In this document: positions 1 through 12,613 of the stretch, one piece after another
Layout of the letters: the number at the start of each line of letters is the position of its first letter
How positions within the stretch are numbered: the first letter of the stretch is position 1
Assembly: GCA_021464245.1 (NCBI GenBank)
Contig: JADCRB010000035.1
Coordinates: 962,762 to 1,026,761 of the forward strand
DNA length: 64,000 nt
Origin: Carallia brachiata
Lineage: Eukaryota > Streptophyta > Magnoliopsida > Malpighiales > Rhizophoraceae
Direction: 5' to 3'
Position numbers and translations under genes: made by a program
Notes under the pieces: generated by a model
Told to the model about the DNA's origin: nothing
What the model saw: only the letters and a program-made list of their open reading frames with translations
The model's database searches: none

Positions 1-3000
1 CAGCTGGAAGGAGAATCAAATTAATACAACTAATGCCACACTGCGGAAGCAAAACAAAGTAGGGCATGGGATGGGAGAGGCTGGAATTCTTGGCCTCAGG
101 ATCATGAAGCTATGACATTTGGGCGTTGGGCTTGAGCTTAAATTAGCCCATTGCGCATGTGCAGGCTCAATCCAATATTGGATGCCTCATGTCACGAAAA
201 TCATCAACAAGTGACTATAAAATTGGTAGCCTGTGTGTTGAGGGAAGTGTTCCCCCCACAAACTCTCGCTCGGTATTCATCTCTCCTTTGCAAATACCCT
301 AATATAGGTTACGCTAAAGACCCAAAAATAAGTACTTGGCCTTTTGACAAATTTTCGCTAAAGAAAAAATCGGGATTTTTTTTTTTGGGGGTGGGGGGAA
401 GCTCTAAATTGGTCTTTTGACAATCTTTTGCCAACCGTGGGAGCTCATAAAGCTACCATTTAGTATGCTACTGCTTTAATCCCCAATTCAGTTGCAAGTT
501 AGATTGTCCTCTTGGCAAATTGAAAAATGTGCAGCACACATTACTTCAAATTGGTGAATGGCCTGTAAAAGGCAATGACAATGAAAATGATTGGTTTGCA
601 AAGATGCATATCACAAGCATCACAGTAGTTGGATCGAATAAGTATATTATAGGAGATTTTAGGTGGTGCACCCCCTGTCTCTCGTAGACACGAGTGATTA
701 GACTTTCTCAATACTCCAAGCTTGATGTCTTAAGCACATGAACTAACATATATTGACATTCAGGCCCATCGAGTTCCCACAATCCTATTAGCCTGACTAT
801 AGATGGTTATGGGTTCTAGTTATTGTACCTTGCTAATGGAACTACTCCGCAGGATCTCTGGTTTTTTTTTTTTAATTACTAAAAAAAGTAGAATATTGGT
901 CATCCTGACAATTGAAAAAGGTATATTATAAGAATGTTAGTCATCACATTTTAGGACCCAAATAAGGAGTTATTTGTTGACATCTTGATTCAACCTCTCA
1001 CATAATCATAGGTAAGACTCATCACTCGAGTATTAACATAGTCGAGTAAGGTGTTCCTATACAGTCGATTGTAATGATTACCAAATATGAAACTCGACAT
1101 TCATACTTCAATCAAATCACACGATCTATTTTGACTAGAGACACTCAACACGTTTCAATTTAGTAGAAAGTAATACAGTAAGAATTTAAATCTTGAAAAA
1201 TTGCGTGAAAACACACTTGCAAACCATCTAAGCTCTCACCTTGATTGTAATCTCATTATAAACATCTGATTATTATAATTTCTGACCAAATATAGACATG
1301 ACATCCTTCAACATTGTTTGGTATCATTATGCTTCCCCAATGAAGCCTTATCCGCTCACATCATAGGCAGGGACGTACATGGCCAATTAAGTGAATGGAA
1401 AGTTCTAGAGTAAAGAACAAATGAACATACACGTTGTTAATTGTCAACAACAATTATTAAGAAAAACATAATAATACCGCAATAAATGTAGCTCATCGTT
1501 GACACTTTTTTTTTAAGTTTCCTGTCAAGATTTGTGAATCGTGAAAAGAATGCTTTTAATAGTTTCAAAAAAGAAAAGAAAAGAAAAGAAAAGAATGCTT
1601 TTAATTATTTTCCCATGTCATTCTTATTTTATCTACAAATGTTTGGGGGTACATTTTATTTTAGCCAAGAACATAGCCTTCGTAGAAACTAGAGAGGGCA
1701 TAGTCGCTAGACAGATGAGTGGGCTGGGCGATTTGTGTTTTGATGGACCTCAGTAGGTGGGTCAGTTGCATGATATGCATCTGAGGACTACAAAAACAAC
1801 TGTAAGGAAGACAAAAAGTGCTAGTAAGCCATCTTTTGAGTGCCAAAGAAAGCATATGGAAATCCAGCTCATTGTTGCCAAAGAGTGATAGGACCCTCAT
1901 GTGTAGAGGAGTTGCCAGTTCACAGACTCGTACATTTAACGTAAGTTAATTAGAAAAACACTATATATCAATATTTAGATAATAAAAAAGTAGTAATTAA
2001 GTAATATATGTGATTGGATAATTAAAATTAAAAAAAATAAATTATTAAATATTGTTAAATAAATTATATAATGATTTTATTAATTTAATTGTATAATATA
2101 ACTCTAAGTTAATTAATACTAGTAGACGTCCTTATTTCAATGGGAAAAGGTAGATTCTCATCTCCACAGCTGGCAACCCTTGCTCTCCCTTTCTTTATGT
2201 CTCTGTTTATGTCTGTATATTTATTGAATATATTATTATTATTATTATTATTATTGTTATTATTATGTTAAATTTATATTTTGACTCTATACAATTTTGT
2301 GAGAAATTGACCATCCCTACTAAATACTATAACCTCATTAAAAGCAAAAAAAAAAAAAAAAAAGTTCGGTAGGCGACCGAGACACATACAAATGTATTGT
2401 ATTATTTTTTTTTTTTTTGGTCGACAATATATTGTATTTTTAGGAGGCTATACTATTGTGACATGGAGATGACAAAGGTACATGTCCAACTAGGATTTTG
2501 TGGGAGAATCCTTCAAAGTCATGAGGCCCAATTTGTGACTTCCTTGTTGGTATGTTTTGGAAAATATATAATAGTAGTATACCTTAAGTTAACAGCAATA
2601 GTTTGTGAGTGACCAATTAATATTGCTACCCATTTATGCTTAACCATTCGAATTTGAAGATTTTTAATATTGTTTTAAACCAACATTGATTGTTATTATA
2701 TTCCAAAGATCATACAGCTTTACCGCTTGTTTGATGTTCCTAGCTAACATTGATATCTAAAGGTAGCTTGAGGCAAACTTAACTTATTTTTTCGGTTCTC
2801 CAAAAAAGAAAAAGAAAAAAAAGAAAAACTTAACACTTGAGGCATGGAATGTGGGATGTTAAGAAACTCAAGAATGTTCAGAAGAGGTAGCATGACTAAT
2901 ATACTTGAAGCTAAACTCTTAATGTAACTCTTGTATTAGTCAAGAAATCCGCACAATAGTAACCTTTCTTTTTCTTAGTGTATGTTGGAGCTGATACACA

Positions 3001-4387
3001 CACAACAATGATCATACTCCCATTTTGCTTTAGTAAGTTTTGTGAGAGCTACCAAGAACTTTATTCATAAGGAGAGTGCTTTTCCAACCTATCATTCAAT
3101 TTATTGTCCGCCACAAATAATTAATAGGGATTATCATATAGTTATTTGGGAATATTTGACAGGGATGGATACAATCTGACAGTTGTGTTTTTGTTTTTGT
3201 CATATGCCTAGTTGCCGCCCACCCATCACATGATTTGCTATCTCAATAGATTGATTGTCGAATCCTTTTACAAATGGATTACGATTTTTTGATACTAGTT
3301 AACTTTTTTTATTCATTTCAAAGTTGGTTTCTTCACAGATTACAGTTAGAGGGTGGGTTTCCTTTAGAAGAATAAGTTGACTAGCTTGCACGTGAAGAAA
3401 TTTGGTGCCCAAATACAACGGTCTGACTTTTATATTACCATAATAATATTGAATTAGGAGTTCGAAGTTTAAAAAGTGATCAATAAAAAAGGAGAAAAAT
3501 AAAGAAAGTTACATGGAGACACGATTAGCTGGTCCAACTATCCAACATACAATTACTTTTTAATTAATTGAAGCTCTTAATTTGTGCCTTGAATTCTATG
3601 ATGATTTTCGGCCTGAATTGTATGGTGAAGACCCTACACAATCAGAAATAACAATTTATATTTCTTTTGGTATAATTGAGGCCCCCAAGAGCCGATACTT
3701 ACTCAAAGGTAATGGTCAAAGCTAAAGTTTTGAAATTCAAATTTTAGCTGTAGTCAATTAATCAAATAGAAACAAAGAATTTGGCAGAGTTATTACGTAT
3801 GTAACAAACAACAAACAATAGTATGTTGAGTTATATGAATGACTCCAAATTGATTTGAGAGTTTGATTATATTTGTGACATTTGTGACTTGGGTCCGGAG
3901 TGCAAGGCATCGCTTTTATCTCTCTGCCCTTTTTCCCTTCTCTCTTTCATTTTTCCTGTAAAAAAAAAAAAAAAGACTGAAACCATATTATTATTATATT
4001 AGCACAGGCAAAAAGCCATAGATCATTAGCAAGATTTTATCTATCACACAAGCATGTTTTGCCAGCACATGTGTTACAATATTTGCTTTCAACTTTCACA
4101 TGATTCATTAGGAACTGATCCACATGTCTAGAAAGCTACGAGTATGTCCCCCCTACAAAATGATCACTAGCAATCCTAGCTTGATTTACCCCAAGACTCA
4201 ACAACATTGCCTAAAAGAACATCATCAACCCCAAAAAGGCGGTCCAAATATTTGAATAGTGCTACAAAAAAATATGGCCCACACATGATATGGTCCCTCC
4301 ACATGCTAAATTAGTCCTCCTGCTACTCTCTGACTCGCAATCCCCAAAGAACATAAGAACCAAATTTCAACTATAATACTTCGAAAC
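1..4387. other. Intergenic DNA, no gene recognised
   Basis: No reading frame here resembles a known protein; the open frames are short and low in complexity. Simple repeats are visible: an AAAAG tract near 1567-1595, a TTA microsatellite near 2230-2266, and poly-A runs near 2347-2363 and 3960-3974. An AT-only stretch around 1990-2095 belongs to a motif that recurs through the window. The first 150 bases could be the tail of a gene lying to the left, but nothing shows this. Confidence 0.6.
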
Positions 4388-4720
4388 TGTTGAGCTATGG
4401 TGTTGTTATTTTACTGGCCAAGTTGACGTTTCAATTTTTATTCAAATCTTTCCCTAAAAATTTGTTAGGTTAGTTATTGGAAATTATTTGCTTAATTGCT
4501 ATTTTATCTTATTTTGAATTTGCTTATCTTTATTTGAATTTGAATGTAGCTTTGCCTTTATATGATGAGACTTGATTATCAATAGAAGTTGAGGAAGTCT
4601 TGGGCTTCTCGCTAGAATTCTTTCTCTCTTTTTGCTTCTATTTTCTGATTTTTGGTGTTCCTATGCTATAACTAGAAAATTCAGTTTGTGTTCTTATCTT
4701 TTTAGACTGCCAAACTAATA
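4388..4720 (+). repeat. 5' LTR of the miniature element
   Basis: 333 bp, begins TGTTGAGC and ends AACTAATA. It aligns along its whole length with 5405-5738, including the shared segment around 4445-4465 and the end-proximal sequence GCCAAACTAATA. It is preceded by the target duplication GAAAC. Confidence 0.9.
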
Positions 4721-4721
4721 G

Positions 4722-4732
4722 TGGTATTAGAG
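4722..4732 (+). promoter_or_regulatory. Primer-binding site (initiator tRNA-Met type)
   Basis: TGGTATTAGAG lies one base inside the 5' LTR. The known plant consensus complementary to initiator tRNA-Met is TGGTATCAGAGC; one C-to-T change is seen. It is the site where minus-strand DNA synthesis would be primed. Confidence 0.8.
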
Positions 4733-5149
4733 TAGTGTTGCATCTTTGTGACCTATGTTTCATAGTAGAGAGAAGAGAGTGAATTAAACACTTTGAGTGA
4801 GGAGCGTAAAACCAAAAAGTGTCACTTACCAAGCCAAAGAAAAACTAGAAGATGAACCCTGCATTTTCTAGGGTCTGTTTTCTAGATATTGTAGTTTTTA
4901 AACATTTGAGTGTGAGTGGAAATCAGAAATTTTCCTTACCAAATCAAAAGTTTCTTTGAGTGAAAAACTAAAGAGTTTTCCACCAAACTAACAATCCAAA
5001 GCTTTGATATTTTCTATAGAGAAAATCAAATTTATGACTAGTTTTTAAAACCAAAAAAGAATGCAAATGATGTAGCTGCCTTTTTTCATCAAATCAAAAG
5101 ACTTCCATGGCTTCAAGAGGAGAAATAGAGAAGCGAGAAAACTTTTGGA

Positions 5150-5340
5150 GACTGGTTTCTAAACCAGCAAGCTTGAAGGCTCTATGGGAGCCACCAACAT
5201 TTGAAGTCTAGTTTCAAAAACTAGCAAGTTGAAGGCTCTAAATGAGCCAAACTCTTTTGAAGACTGGATTTAATTTAAAGCTCTTAGTGAGCCAAGCACC
5301 TTTGAAGACTGGTATCATAAACTAGAAAAATGAAGATGAA
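5150..5340 (+). repeat. Degenerate ~60-bp internal repeats of the miniature element
   Basis: Three to four diverged copies of a ~60-nt unit, each with the pattern GAAGACTGG...ACTAG...GAAGGCTCT...GAGCCA, fill the 3' half of the internal region. They encode no long open frame and may be a structured or packaging-related part of the RNA; that role is inference only. Confidence 0.6.
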
Positions 5341-5404
5341 GTTTCAAATCAAAATCTGATCACTCTTGTTTTAAGGCATGCAAAATAACAGATCGAAGGA
5401 GGAG

Positions 5405-5738
5405 TGTTGAACTATGATGTTGTCATTTTACTTGCCAAGCTAAAGTTTCAGTTTTTATTCAAATCTTTCCCTAAAAATTTGTTAAGTTAGTTGTTGGAGA
5501 TTGTTTGCTTAGTTGTTATCTTATCTTATTTTGAATTTGCTTATCTTTATTTGAATTTGAATGTAGCTTTATTTCCATATAATGAGACTTAATTATCAAT
5601 AGAAGTTGAGGAAGCCTTGGGCTTCTCTCCAAAATTCTCTCTCTCTTTCTGCTTCTAGTTTCTATTTTTTTGGTGTTTTTATGCTATAACTAAAAAATTC
5701 GGTTTGTGTTATTATCTTCCTAAATTGCCAAACTAATA
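5405..5738 (+). repeat. 3' LTR of the miniature element
   Basis: 334 bp, TGTTGA to CTAATA, direct copy of 4388-4720. It is preceded by the purine tract GAAGGAGGAG (5395-5404) and followed by the target duplication GAAAC (5739-5743). Confidence 0.9.
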
Positions 5739-5743
5739 GAAAC

Positions 5744-6892
5744 AAAAGTAATCGATTGTATATTTAGCTACTTATTATATGATAATTATAGAGTATCTTT
5801 CTCATATTCTTAATCATGACGTGTCTTATTCAATACTAATTAGCGATTTTCATTATGTCAGGATCTTTCATAATAATCATTTTCTGTCAACAATGAAAAT
5901 TTAGGTCCATTTTGATTGCTCGCAGGGAACCAATGTGGCACAAATGTTGGTACAGCTAAGAACCAGGAGAAGATCGAATTGTTAGTAATAAAAAGACAAG
6001 CAACAATAGTCAAAATTAGAGACTTAAACATACTCAAAATTGAGTCAGACTCTGGCCCCTGACCCCAATCTACGAGGCCAAAAACGGGGGCAAAAAATGA
6101 AAAATACAGAGCAGCAGAGAGGGAAACTAAGAAACTAACTAAAAGAGAGAAAATATAAAGGAAAGAAAGACTATATTGATTTGAGGGAGGGTGGGAGAAG
6201 TGGGAGAAGTACATTAATGCAGTGATAGAGAGAACAGGTTCAAGTTCTTATTCACGCACGCAGCTGTCATTCGACATGACGAAGCACACCCCAGCTCTCC
6301 TCTCAAGTCCAATTACAAGTACACGTTAAATAACAGATAAAGAATAATTATAATGTAATAAATTAATTATTTTATAAATTAAAAAATTATTATTTATAAT
6401 AAAATATTAATAAGCAATATTTATTATTATTATAAAAATTAATTAATAAATTATATTATAATTGCTTCTGTCTGTCATTTTTGGTGTGTTTATTATTCTG
6501 GTTCTCTCTATCTTCTTTCTTAGACAGCAAATTAGAGTTTGCAGCTGTCGGATCTCTCTCTCTCTCTCTCTGCCGTTTCTCCCTTCCCTTTTTAATTAAC
6601 GAACCCACCCATATTTGCTTACCATTGATATCAAAGTAACTACTACTAGCATCACACATCTGTCTAGCTATCACTTTCTTCCTTTCCAGTCTCCTGCAAT
6701 GATTCTTTTTCAGGTGATTGGTTAACAAAACGAAAGAGATGGTATTATTAGAGGCACGCACAGAGGAGATAGCACGGCAGAGCCAATGGGGTTGGGAAAT
6801 TAAGAGAAGATCGATATGCAATGAGTTTAGACAAGGGTAGTAGCTAGCTAAGCTTACCTATTTTGTGATTGATTTTTAATGATTTGCATGCC
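5744..6892. other. Upstream region of the RRM gene with CT microsatellite
   Basis: AT-rich intergenic DNA (especially 6330-6460) leading into the probable promoter and 5' leader of the RRM gene. A pure CT run at 6552-6571 is the kind of pyrimidine tract common in plant core promoters and 5' leaders. No convincing TATA box was assigned. A 118-codon hydrophobic frame on the minus strand (5858-6214) resembles nothing known and is not called a gene. Confidence 0.5.
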
Positions 6893-6964
6893 ATGGCTTC
6901 TTATCCACATTATCGATCCCAGTTCGGAGACACAACTTTTACTAAACTTTTCGTTGGAGGGCTA
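6888..6964 (+). promoter_or_regulatory. Short out-of-frame upstream ORF overlapping the RRM start
   Basis: An ATG at 6888, five bases before the RRM start ATG at 6893, opens a frame of about 25 codons that ends at a TAG around 6962-6964, inside the RRM coding region. Its context is weak (T at -3, C at +4), while the ATG at 6893 has G at -3 and G at +4, so leaky scanning would favour the RRM start. Confidence 0.45.
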
Positions 6965-9900
6965 GCTTGGGAGACCCCGACTGAAGAATTGCGCAGATAT
7001 TTTGAGCAGTTCGGAGAGATTCTCGAGGCAGTGATCATCACTGATAAGAATACTGGCAAATCTAAAGGCTACGGATTTGTAAGCAAATTTCGTTGTGTCA
7101 GCTTGATCGCTCAAATTGTTGCACATTGTTGTTGAGATGTTTTTTTTTTTTTTTCATTATCATGATCATCACCGCCAATAGGTTACTTTCCGGGACCCCG
7201 AATCGGCAAGAAGGGCTTGTGCTGATCCAAACCCTGTAATCGATGGAAGGAAAGCAAATTGCAATATTGCTTCACTTGGACGGCCCAGACCTTCACCGCC
7301 ACGAGGTCCAATCAGTTTTCTTTGTTTTCTTCAGACTGTCACATAATGTTAAGAATAAAACACTAATATAATTTAATGTAACATAGTACAATGTGAAATT
7401 TAGTATAATTCTTTTTAACTTACGAACACCTATAGTAACGACAACAATGGTTTCTAATTGTGTGCAGGAGGAAGACCCCAAGGTAGCAATCAATACCAAG
7501 GGAATGCGCCGCCGGTTGCTCCACCACCACCAGCGTATAGAGGGGTAACACCATTACCACCGCCGCCCCCACCACCCCCTGTCTTGTATCCACATTACGG
7601 GTTAGTTGTTTCTTTCTTCTTTACTGAAGCAGCAGGTCATAGCACACAATGAGAAAAGAAAAAATCTTCAGTAATGTTTAGTAAAATATGTTGTAACCAC
7701 ACAGTAATACTGTTAAAATATAAAATATGTATTAAGTTAAAAAAAATTTAAATAAATTATTAAATATTATTTAATAAATTATATATTTTTAAATAATTTT
7801 TTTACGTGTTTATGTAGTCAATCTTAACAATATTTCTACACCACATATTTCTACTGGACGCATTTTCCTATGCCACAGTTTTGTCCCTCATTATTACAGT
7901 TGGTGTCAGCGCGTAAACAATATATCATATGATTTGGTAATGTGCCAACGCACAGCTGATTTCATATTTATATAAGCAACAGCAATATTAAATGAATTTA
8001 AATAAATAATAATATAATATAATTTAATAATATTTAATAATTTATTTATTTTTTATAAATATAATTATTTAATAATTAATATTATTTTATTAATAATTTA
8101 TGACAAGTTAGATAAAATTACAAATTTCTTTTTTATATAAAACTTGAATCATGTTTAAAGTTAGAAGTTCATTACATCACTTTCTTAACAAAAACAACAT
8201 ATATATGAGCTTAAAAAATATAAAAAATACTTTCACATACATAATAATGGGAGTAGGGTTGGAGGGCACAAGCTTAGGCATATATACTTTATGACAGCTG
8301 CAACGATATACAACTGTCCCCTAATGCATGAGTTTCGTGCAGATAAACCATACGCAAGAAACAAATAAATTAAAACAAATTTTATAAATTTAATTATTCA
8401 ATCATTTATGTCATTTTATTATTATTTTATTATTAATTTATAACAAATTAAGTGAAATTACAAATTTTTTTTTTTTAAATTTGAATCATGTTTGAAGTTA
8501 AAAGTTTATCACATCACTCTCTTAACAAAAATAATATATATCTAAGCTAAAAAAATAAAAAAATATATTCACATACACAATAATGGGAGTAGGGTTGGAG
8601 GGCACAAGCTTAGACATATGTACTTTATGACAGCTACAATGATATACAACTGTCTCCTAATGCATGAGTTTCGTGCACATAAACCATACGCTGATTCAGG
8701 AAACAAATAAATTCAAAAAAAAAAAAAAAAAACAACTGCAAAAACGTAGATCTAAGTCTGATCGTGGCTTACAATAAGATAAGGCGTAAAAATTGAAATA
8801 ATGCAATTCTGGAATCATAAGAAGTGAGGAAATCATAAGCAGATATTTATATAGATTGTTCATTGCGTTGCCGTCCATTCCGGTGGTCCTGCGTCAATTA
8901 GTCTAATTTGGATAACGAACATATTACTGAGCATTTTTGTACTCTAACTTAATTTCTTTTATCTGTCTCGGTACAGAAGTTCAGATGTCTTATTTCTGTC
9001 CTCACTGTTTTTCTTTATCGAAATATTACATGCACACATTATATATACACGTATTTGTATACATATATAATATAATTATAATTTTTTATACTACTTAAAG
9101 GAAATTTTTTTATAAAGAATATGATATAATGTCTACTTTATGTGTTATAGGATAAGACTTATCTATATATAAATTTTAATTTTATATAAAAAACAGAATA
9201 CAAGAAATAAAAATATTATTTTATTACCTCGATACACTCTTAGGTGATACACCTCGCTATACCTATTAAAGCGCTTTTATTTATTTATTTTCTATCACTC
9301 GTGTTTCTATGCCTAGTTAATGAAAAAATTGACAGCCAAAAACTTCAGCATGTAATTCAAAATGGCCAATTGGGCACCCATTTTCTGTTAAGTAACTTGT
9401 TTCCTAAGAATTATCTCGTTAATTTTTTTTTTTTTTTGGTTGTACTTGTGCAGATATCCGCCCTATACTCCTGACTATGGATATCATCCGGTGCTCTATA
9501 ACCCACAAGTTCAACAGCCTCATTTTTTTCAGCAACAAATGTACGGACCATCATCATCATCATCTACCATGGCCTCACCATACTACTTTGGCTATAATTG
9601 GCAAGTTCCAAGTCCAAGGGGACCAATTTCTGCAACTCCGGGGCAACGCCTACCCACAGGACCCTCCTATTTTTACTATCCAGGTTCCCTGGAGGGGTCC
9701 TTCTCAACAACATTTCTTTCTCAACCTCTTCAACCTACAACTAGAAATCCATTCCCAGCCTCTTCTGCCGGTAAATGTTTCCATCCATTTAGTTCTTTTT
9801 TTAATGGGTTCTCATTAGGCACAATAAAACGCATCGATCACATACAGATATTGTTGGACACATAAAAGAGTTTGGATAACATTCATATAGGAGCCATAGG

Positions 9901-11496
9901 GGGGCCACATGGGCAACCTCAACCACGTGGATGAGCTGTCTGGTTATTGTTATGACCGAGATATAATGGGTCACGGTCAATTGTGTAAAGTGATGCCAGA
10001 GAAGCATCTGTGGTCTAAACAGATAGTGAATGCATGTGGTTTCAGTGTCAAGGTGATGGTTGATTCTGAAAACAGCAGTCCTAGTGGATGAGAGGGAAGG
10101 CCCACTGCATCATCTGCATGTTATCTAAACTGCCCTGATTTTAAGTTAATTAATTAAGTGACAAATAACAGTTTTGGCAGTGATCACAATCATAGACTAC
10201 AGAAGAAAACAATGTGACCAAATTATTTTATGATTTTCATCAGAAAGCTGAGACATTTTGTTTGGCTCTTCCCTGAAAAGTCAATAATTGCAGGACATTT
10301 TTGGATGTGGTCAGGCCAAATAAGATAGACCCATTTTATGTAAATCAATTTAGACTGCTATACATTATCACTTGACTTGATGTGCTTAGCGTGATTAAAT
10401 TGCTTGAACCTTATATAAAACAAGTAGGTCTACCCAATCTATGTTCTGTGGTTGAGCTAAGGCAACCTTTGAGTCAGAAACATAAATTTCATGTAATCTA
10501 TGTTATCGGTGTTCCACTGCCAAGAGGTGGAGCAATCACCTGAGGGTGCTCTTTCTGTTAGCTAGTTAGCCTGGTCTTGTATTGTTTTTTCTTCTATCCC
10601 ATGGTCATGAAAAAAAAAAAAAAAAAACATAAATTTCATTGCTTTAAGGCTTTCCCCAAAAGTTGTGGACAGCAATTTATTGTGATGCTTGGAAGTTGAA
10701 ACAACTACGAACCAGTCCCACTGTCTGGAGTTAAGATTTAGGAAGAGTGGAAAAAGAATTTTTTTTTTATCTAAAACCGCCCAGCATCCAGTCTATTGAA
10801 CTAATTAATCTAAATTGATTCGAGCAGAATTCTGAAGGGTAGAAAAAATCTCTCAGTGAATATTTAATGCGGCTGCATTCTTAGAGTTCAAAATCGAGAT
10901 CTCTAATTAAGTGACATCAGACTTGTGTCATCTGAGTCAGTACTTATTGGTAAAAAAAAAGTTTTTAATCTTTCCATAATCCTTAAATTAGAGGTGGGTT
11001 GAGTTGGACTATATCATTTTAGGCCTTGGGTCATTCAGGGTTCTAATCTTATGTTATAGGTTCATTAGGTTTTAGGTTCCTTGGAATACGGTATACCTGA
11101 TGTCACAAATCATCATTGGTCTTGGGCATATGGGATTCGGGTTATTCTAGCTCCAAATTGTAGATCATTGGCCTTCTCAATCAATGTAGGTTGAATCAAG
11201 GTTATCCAAACCGAACCAGTTTTTGCCATATCAAATTTACGCAAATTTCTTCTACTTAATGTTTCGAAGATTAATTTTCATGCTTGGACAAAATGAGATT
11301 ATAATACAGGACTGAAATCTGGTTCTCTCTTCTCATCTCTGTTTCTCTCCACAACAGTCTAACATTTGTTCACTTGTGTGAAATGCAATAACGTTTTCAT
11401 ATATATCCATGATTGGGTTCAGATTCACAGATCCAGCAGCAGACCACCACGGGAACGGAATCTGGGGCCGTAACATCAGAAAGTCCAAGTACCTGA
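6893..11496 (+). CDS. RRM RNA-binding protein, ARP1-like (five exons, 277 aa)
   Basis: Exons 6893-7078, 7182-7305, 7468-7600, 9454-9770 and 11423-11496 join in frame to 834 nt. The single RRM covers about residues 17-93: RNP2 is LFVGGL (residues 19-24) and RNP1 is KGYGFVTF (58-65), the latter split by intron 1. It continues through [20 protein letters not shown] and the [12 protein letters not shown] segment typical of plant ARP1-type proteins. The rest is low-complexity: poly-proline in exon 3, then Tyr/Pro/Gln/Ser-rich sequence. The family is known to bind single-stranded RNA; Arabidopsis ARP1 is linked to ABA response, but the target RNAs here are unknown. All introns are GT-AG; the intron 2 donor (GTCCAA) is weak. 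Introns 3 and 4 are long (1.85 and 1.65 kb) and hold a duplication and a retroposon. The ATG at 6893 was chosen for its strong context and because it directly precedes [13 protein letters not shown]. Exon 5 rests on splice signals and frame closure. Confidence 0.88.
8040..8715. repeat. 336-bp tandem duplication inside RRM intron 3
   Basis: Two adjacent diverged copies (about 8040-8376 and 8376-8715) are offset by exactly 336 bp at two checked anchors: GAGTAGGGTTGGAGGGCACA at 8251 and 8587, and the end of GAGTTTCGTGC at 8340 and 8676. The edges are approximate. It does not touch exons. Confidence 0.85.
10478..10639 (+). mobile_element. Short retroposed insertion with poly-A tail and 15-bp target duplication
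   Basis: A perfect 15-bp direct repeat, AAACATAAATTTCAT, lies at 10478-10492 and 10625-10639. Between them is a ~117-bp body ending in a run of A bases (10610-10627). This is the mark of L1-type target-primed reverse transcription: a SINE, a truncated LINE tail, or a retroposed RNA. No clear pol III box B was found in the body, so the source is unassigned. It lies in intron 4 of the RRM gene. Confidence 0.75.
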
Positions 11497-12613
11497 TTAT
11501 GAGAGAAGAAGAAGAAGAAATAACAACATACAAATGCGTTGGTGAAAAACATTAATTTGTGTACAATCTCCACTCCACATCTTCAAGTTCTTCAATCTGA
11601 TTTAATCTCCCTCATTTGATATAATTTTTTGGATCCAAAGCTGCAGTATCTGGGGGGAGTACTATGGCTTCAAAGAAACGATCCAGCAGTCTCCAGGGAC
11701 TCCTGATGCAGCCTGAAAACATGGAGTATTTTAACAACCTTATGCAGATCATTTATTATTATTATTTTTCTCCCCTTCTCTTAATTTAAAACGAGGAAAA
11801 AAAACCCCAGAAAAAGGAAATTCTATGTCAATTATTTTTGTCCAATTGTAAATTTGACTTGATCATTCCTGGAGAAGAACAGTTCATTATCTTTTATATG
11901 GCTTGAACATGCTGAGAAACTAATTCAACAATTGAAAGAGTTTCGACGTGCTGAGTTTCATTGTCAAAATACATTAGTCTTTAATTCATGCATTCCTCTC
12001 CCCTTATTTTCCTCTCTCTTTTTTGTTTTAATTCTTGTGGCTGGGGGATGTGAAGATCCGAGTTCTGAATCCCATTTAGAGCTGATTAAAATTCTTTTAA
12101 AAAAGTTTATGAGAATGAATAGCTGGCTGGCGGAACTTACGTAGTATTTGACAAATACTTGTTAATGGGTAATGTTTTTCACCTTGAAAAAATCGTACCC
12201 CGAATTTGCTGATATGGATGACCAATCTCCTTGCTTTTTATGGAAACATTATTGTTGATTGGTCGCCATTGTTTTTATGCATGTCTGCCTAAATTTTTTG
12301 TTATAAAAATTAAGTTTTTACAAAAAAAAAAAATTTAAATAATATTTAGTATTACTCTAAATACAGTTTTTATTAAAATAAATTTTAAATAATACTTAAT
12401 GTTACGTTAAATATACTTAATATCATTTTAAATTATAATTTTAAAAAAAATTTCTAAAAATTCAGGCCAGTTGGCCTAACCCTTTGGTTTTGTCTTTTTG
12501 AAAAGAAAAAAAAAACATTCCACGCGAAGAAGTCGGTAAGAATAGAAAAGTGAATTTCGTGCATTAAAGCATTATTCCTTATTAATTAGCCCTACTTTTC
12601 CGTACCACAAAAG

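Larger units (their letters stand above)
4388..5738 (+). mobile_element. Complete miniature LTR retrotransposon (TRIM / small LARD type)
   Basis: Two direct repeats of about 333 bp (4388-4720 and 5405-5738), both starting TGTTGA and ending CTAATA, flank an internal region of 684 bp. The 5-bp sequence GAAAC lies directly outside both ends (4383-4387 and 5739-5743), a perfect target-site duplication. One base after the 5' LTR is TGGTATTAGAG (4722-4732), matching the usual primer-binding site for initiator tRNA-Met (TGGTATCAGAG) except one base. A purine tract (5395-5404) abuts the 3' LTR. There is no gag or pol frame, so the element must have moved using proteins of an autonomous relative, probably Copia type given the primer. 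At 1.35 kb it is larger than classic TRIMs and small for a LARD. The LTRs differ at many positions, so insertion is not recent. Confidence 0.9.

Noticed and set aside
151..420. 89-codon frame near the window start
   Set aside because: No recognisable motif, includes a homopolymer run, and shows no coding features.
5858..6214. 118-codon hydrophobic frame on the minus strand
   Set aside because: It has several hydrophobic stretches but resembles no known family, lies just upstream of the RRM gene and its composition follows the T-rich strand; chance frame is more likely.
9477..9818. Second open frame inside RRM exon 4
   Set aside because: It is a shifted-frame shadow of the low-complexity exon; the frame that joins the flanking exons is the real one.
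9909..10091. 60-codon frame in RRM intron 4
   Set aside because: Lies wholly in the intron, with no similarity to a known protein and no splice support.
11664..11789. 41-codon small frame MASKKRSSS in the RRM 3' region
   Set aside because: It lies in the likely 3' untranslated region, ends in a Tyr run from a TTA repeat, and nothing supports translation.
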